NCBI GenBank assembly: GCA_002084765.1 | Contig: NBMB01000028.1 | Coordinates: 33,639 to 97,638, forward strand | Reading direction: 5' to 3' | Origin: Candidatus Cloacimonetes bacterium 4572_55 | GTDB taxonomy: Bacteria; 4572-55 | DNA: 64,000 bases | In this document: positions 63,898 through 64,000 of the stretch, in pieces | Layout of the letters: every line of letters starts with the position of its first letter | Numbering within the stretch: the stretch's first letter is position 1 | Translations under genes and position numbers: made by a program | Notes under the pieces: generated by a model | Databases searched by the model: none | What the model saw: only the letters and a program-made list of their open reading frames with translations | Told to the model about the DNA's origin: nothing

Positions 63898-64000
63898 CTG
63901 CGGACTCTTACTCTTAATCAGCGAAATCTGCGGACTCTTACTCTTAATCAGCGAAATCTGCGGACTCTTACTCTTAATCAGCGAAATCTGCGGACTCTTA
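63898..64000. repeat. 30-bp tandem repeat array, cut by the window edge
   Basis: A 30-bp unit (CTGCGGACTCTTACTCTTAA then TCAGCGAAAT) occurs three full times without mismatch (63898, 63928, 63958) plus 13 bases of a fourth at the edge. There are no spacers of differing sequence, so it is a simple direct tandem array and not a CRISPR. It carries the AATCTGCGGA core also seen at 59117-59136. The true copy number lies outside the window. Confidence 0.92.

Noticed and set aside
63898-64000. CRISPR array
   Set aside because: The 30-bp units follow one another directly with no variable spacers, and no cas gene is nearby.

Overview
This window looks like a piece of chromosome from an uncultured Gram-negative bacterium of the Fibrobacterota-Chlorobi-Bacteroidota type or a neighbouring candidate phylum (KSB1-, Zixibacteria-, Latescibacteria- or Calditrichota-like). 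The evidence is a TonB-dependent receptor (outer membrane), a GWxTD-domain gene, two giant secreted proteins ending in a YPNPFNPST/GRLVK sorting-type domain, and a mitochondrial-type aconitase. This placement is inferred from gene content; no rRNA gene or universal marker set is present.

Layout. 1-13.1 kb: end of an unknown gene, pdxJ, a ComEC-like protein (-), a TonB receptor (-), an AMP-forming ligase with an apparent ATT start, a TraB-family membrane protein, a DprE1-DprE2 in-frame fusion, deoB and dapF. 13.2-25.5 kb (+): PilZ protein behind a clear sigma70-type promoter, a GWxTD gene broken by an internal deletion, a 59-residue two-cluster ferredoxin overlapping a geranylgeranyl-reductase-type flavoprotein, a 5'-truncated and an intact cation/proton antiporter in tandem, murJ, an iron-sulfur flavoprotein lacking its NAD(P)H subdomain, a beta-propeller protein, a GT4 glycosyltransferase and a DUF2062 protein. 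25.5-33.5 kb (-): secreted protein, PQQ-like lipoprotein, rny, nucleotide-sugar epimerase, a candidate structured RNA, zapA, a ZapB-like coiled coil and pheT (without pheS). 33.9-39.0 kb (+): nucleoside transporter, thiolase, aconitase. 39.2-58.7 kb (-): a FecR-like protein, a thrombospondin-type-3-repeat giant interrupted by a frameshift, and a 3479-residue Ig-like giant. 59.1-63.8 kb (-): one C-A-PCP-C nonribosomal peptide synthetase whose A-domain code reads as threonine. The window ends in a 30-bp tandem repeat.

How it fits together. The left half is mostly housekeeping: cofactor, lysine/peptidoglycan precursor, lipid-linked sugar, lipid II flipping and central carbon genes. The 39-59 kb block is one surface or secreted module: two giants share a C-terminal sorting domain and a recurring domain of about 110 residues (two copies in each), and a FecR-like signal-peptide protein lies downstream on the same strand. 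The NRPS is a separate accessory unit, bordered on both sides by copies of the same short direct repeat.

Most noteworthy: the shared unnamed domain of the two giants; the repeat-associated frameshift in the TSP3 giant; the DprE1-DprE2 fusion with a leftover internal ribosome binding site; the FeS flavoprotein without an NAD(P)H domain; the candidate RNA downstream of zapA; and the repeat-flanked threonine NRPS. Three loci (GWxTD, antiporter copy 1, TSP3 giant) look recently damaged, although assembly error cannot be excluded from sequence alone.
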